A stretch of DNA of 6,439 bases, from positions 1 through 6,439 of the forward strand of contig QNDJ01000104.1 in assembly GCA_003644825.1 (NCBI GenBank), in the 5' to 3' direction. This DNA is from Candidatus Zhuqueibacterota bacterium (GTDB lineage: Bacteria > SM23-31 > B21-G16). This document shows, in pieces, positions 4,691-6,439 of this stretch. Made by a program: the position numbers and the translations under genes. The notes under the pieces were generated by a model. That model had not been told where the DNA came from, did no database searches, and saw only the letters and a program-made list of their open reading frames with translations. Every line of letters begins with the position of its first letter. Position 1 is the first letter of the stretch.

Positions 4691-6439
4691 CTATTCCAGT
4701 TCCTCATCAAAAACTTCTTCTTCGTCTTCAGCCATTTTCTCTTCCTCTTCAGAGATTTCCTCTTCTTCCTCTTCCTCTTCTTCTTCTGGAATAGATGGTG
4801 CTTTACCCTTCTTTATCTTAATCAGGAAAAAAAGAACTCCAGCTATAACTAACAGACCTGCTGCAATACCAATTAAGATAAGCTTATTTCTGTAGAAAGG
4901 GGCTTTGACCAGTAGAGTTTTCTTTTCAGGTTGAGTCGTTGAAATTTTCTGTTCTGTCGGAGATTTTTCTGAAGGTGCCTGAACCTCTGCCGGTTGTTGA
5001 GTCTTTAAAACTTCCTTTATCCTTGGTGTATCAACATCAAGAGAAACAAGTAGGGTTTTATTTGCTACCTGAAACTTTACATTAATATCATCTGTATATT
5101 TTATTCTCATAGTGTTTTCTTTTGAACCGGGGGCTTGATATACCTCCATAGACGCCTTACTCGGAACAAGAGTTAATGGTTTTCCTTCTTTAAGTTCAGG
5201 TGCAACTGCTTTCAGAATCAGGTCAACGGTCTTCTCAAGATTTTTAGTAACTTTTTTCTGCTGTGCCAGACTCTTCTCAATATTACTTATCTTTCTTGAA
5301 AGACTCCTTAAATATTTTATCTCCGATCGAATTTGGTTTATCTCTTTAACAAGAGATTGAGCTTCCTCTTTTTTCTTTATCTTCTTTTGAGGGGGTTGAA
5401 TTTTTTCTTTTTTAGCTGTAACTACAGGCATCCTCTGGGCTGGTTTTTCTTCAGTTAAAACTCCAACAAGGTCTTTCCATTTTATTTCAGCATTCCTCGT
5501 AATAACCCTTCCTTTTCCACCGTATTTTGTTGATTTAACAAGATTTATTCTTGCAATAAGAATTAATTTATCTCCAATTTCCTTTTTTGATATAGGATGA
5601 ACAATCTTCTCTAACCGATAAATACCAAGTTTCTTACCGGGTTTATACTGGTAACCATTATCCCACAGGAAATAAACATCGTTTTTTTCAACTTTAGTAA
5701 CAACACCACGAACAATTTTCTCACTCAGAATATCTAAATCAGAGGGTTCTTTTTCCTGTTTTTGAGTTAGTTTTCCGGATTTTTGTTCAGGCTGGATTCC
5801 CCCGGGTTCATTTTCAACTTCAAGGTCACCTCTTTGAAAAGCCGAAAGCTCAAGAAAATCTCCAACCTTTATATCACCACCTGAAGATATTATTTCCCCT
5901 GATGAAACATCCTTCCCTACCGAAGTTACACTTATTTTTCCCTTTAAAACCTTTTCACCTTCAATAAGCTCCCCGGTTGACGGATGGATTCTTGAAGGAA
6001 GCTGACGATAAACATCAAATATAAGTCCTTTCTCAACACCATCACTTTTACCAAGGTCAAAACTTACCCTGTTGCCCTGAATGTTCGTTATTATACCTTT
6101 TTGCGATAAAGTTCCTCTATTACCAATTTCATCTTTCTTCAAAGCAATTTCAACAAAATCACCCGGTTGGAAAAAGCTGATAGAAGATACAATCTTCCCT
6201 ATAGAATGGTCTGTTGAAGAATTAATAATCTCAATTTGCCCTATAATGTTTTTTCCCTGTCCGAATTTTTCTCCTGTTACCGGATGGACAATATCCACCT
6301 TTCGGTAAACATTCATTTTTAGCCCTACAACAATACCATCCTCTATTCCCCAGTTTATTTCTACCCTATCATTGGTTACTTTTACTATTTTTCCTTCTTC
6401 AAAGAATACCGGATAAGAAAAACCTGACAGTATTAGCAG
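4691..6439 (-). CDS. Exported membrane-anchored protein with three FlgT-C-like repeats and acidic tail (5' end cut by window)
   Basis: The frame stays open for 41 codons upstream of the ATG at 6316, to the window edge, so the gene is partial and that ATG is internal. Residues here count from the edge (582 visible). The first residues (LLILSGFSYPVFF) look like the end of a signal peptide. Three FlgT C-terminal-like beta repeats follow (about 16-98, 114-198 and 244-328). Each has a GxIxxVxxxxV opening, a glycine turn (DGV/DGI in the first two), a VYR/IYR element and a HPxTGE-like loop. A Lys/Pro-rich linker (about 335-358), a coiled coil (about 359-413) and a further segment rich in beta and polar residues come next. 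One transmembrane helix (520-540) is followed by KIKKGK and a tail that is almost all Glu and Asp. Positive-inside reasoning puts the repeats outside the cytoplasmic membrane and the acidic tail inside. Family members with such repeats are extracytoplasmic. No flagellar genes are nearby, so a flagellar role is not supported. Function unknown. Confidence 0.85.
   Translation of the reverse strand: MLILSGFSYPVFFEEGKIVKVTNDRVEINWGIEDGIVVGLKMNVYRKVDIVHPVTGEKFGQGKNIIGQIEIINSSTDHSIGKIVSSISFFQPGDFVEIALKKDEIGNRGTLSQKGIITNIQGNRVSFDLGKSDGVEKGLIFDVYRQLPSRIHPSTGELIEGEKVLKGKISVTSVGKDVSSGEIISSGGDIKVGDFLELSAFQRGDLEVENEPGGIQPEQKSGKLTQKQEKEPSDLDILSEKIVRGVVTKVEKNDVYFLWDNGYQYKPGKKLGIYRLEKIVHPISKKEIGDKLILIARINLVKSTKYGGKGRVITRNAEIKWKDLVGVLTEEKPAQRMPVVTAKKEKIQPPQKKIKKKEEAQSLVKEINQIRSEIKYLRSLSRKISNIEKSLAQQKKVTKNLEKTVDLILKAVAPELKEGKPLTLVPSKASMEVYQAPGSKENTMRIKYTDDINVKFQVANKTLLVSLDVDTPRIKEVLKTQQPAEVQAPSEKSPTEQKISTTQPEKKTLLVKAPFYRNKLILIGIAAGLLVIAGVLFFLIKIKKGKAPSIPEEEEEEEEEEISEEEEKMAEDEEEVFDEELE
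5456..5710 (-). repeat. FlgT-C-like protein repeat, copy 3 (divergent)
   Basis: RGVVTKVEKNDVYFLWDNG opens the copy, followed by YKPGKKLGIYRLEKIVHPISKKEIGD. The VYR becomes IYR, the TGE of the loop is replaced by SKKE, and the end reads WKDLVGVL instead of GDFxE. The order of elements still matches copies 1 and 2, so it is a degenerate third copy. It is set apart from copy 2 by a longer charged linker of about 45 residues. Confidence 0.6.
5846..6100 (-). repeat. FlgT-C-like protein repeat, copy 2
   Basis: KGIITNIQGNRVSFDLG opens the copy. It is followed by SDGVEKG, FDVYRQLPSRIHPSTGE, KGKISV and VGDFLEL. It matches copy 1 feature by feature, including the HPxTGE loop and the terminal GDFxE element, and is the closest of the three to the family pattern. 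Confidence 0.7.
6146..6394 (-). repeat. FlgT-C-like protein repeat, copy 1
   Basis: This copy begins directly after the putative signal peptide with GKIVKVTNDRVEINWG, continues through DGIVVG, MNVYRKVDIVHPVTGE and GQIEI, and ends at PGDFVEI. Its first third lies upstream of the internal ATG at 6316, which shows that a start at 6316 would cut the domain in half. Confidence 0.7.

Noticed and set aside
4675-4697. Bidirectional terminator between the converging methyltransferase and FlgT-like genes
   Set aside because: Two possible hairpins exist (GAATT/AATTC and GGAAT/ATTCC), but each has only five mostly A-T pairs. They exclude each other and lack a convincing T-run, and the second overlaps the stop codon at 4691-4693.
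6081-6308. Plus-strand open frame opposite the FlgT-like repeats
   Set aside because: It is antisense to repeat copies 1 and 2 of the real gene, with no ribosome site or family match.

Overview
This AT-rich bacterial window (6439 bases, about one-third G+C by eye) carries five protein genes and no RNA genes, insertion sequences or CRISPR arrays. Nothing in it fixes the phylum. The low G+C, tight gene packing and an exported protein with FlgT-like repeats would fit an AT-rich, probably Gram-negative-type, possibly uncultivated lineage. That placement is inference.

Layout. Positions 1-148 are a regulatory region with a perfect 13-bp-arm inverted repeat (17-43), a near-consensus sigma70-type promoter (77-105) and a strong Shine-Dalgarno sequence. 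It drives a 556-residue protein (149-1819) that joins a DnaG-type CHC2 zinc finger to a MinD/ParA/FlhG-type deviant-Walker ATPase with a large helical insertion. This fusion is the most unusual item in the window. A rho-independent terminator (1860-1897) closes that unit.

Downstream on the same strand is a compact three-gene run that looks like an operon. It holds a complete bifunctional NAD(P)H-hydrate repair enzyme (1927-3471), a small VanZ-like membrane protein starting 7 bases later (3479-3898), and a class I SAM-dependent methyltransferase overlapping the end of the VanZ gene (about 3867-4667). Nothing links the three functionally beyond their spacing. NAD(P)HX repair is housekeeping, and the other two have no assignable substrate.

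Converging from the right is a minus-strand gene (4691 to beyond 6439) whose 5' end is cut off by the window. The open frame continues without a stop from the first internal ATG (6316) to the window edge and includes what looks like the end of a signal peptide. The product has three tandem FlgT-C-like beta repeats, a Lys/Pro linker, a coiled coil, a further extracytoplasmic segment, one C-terminal transmembrane helix and a very acidic cytoplasmic tail (23 of the last 31 residues are Asp or Glu).
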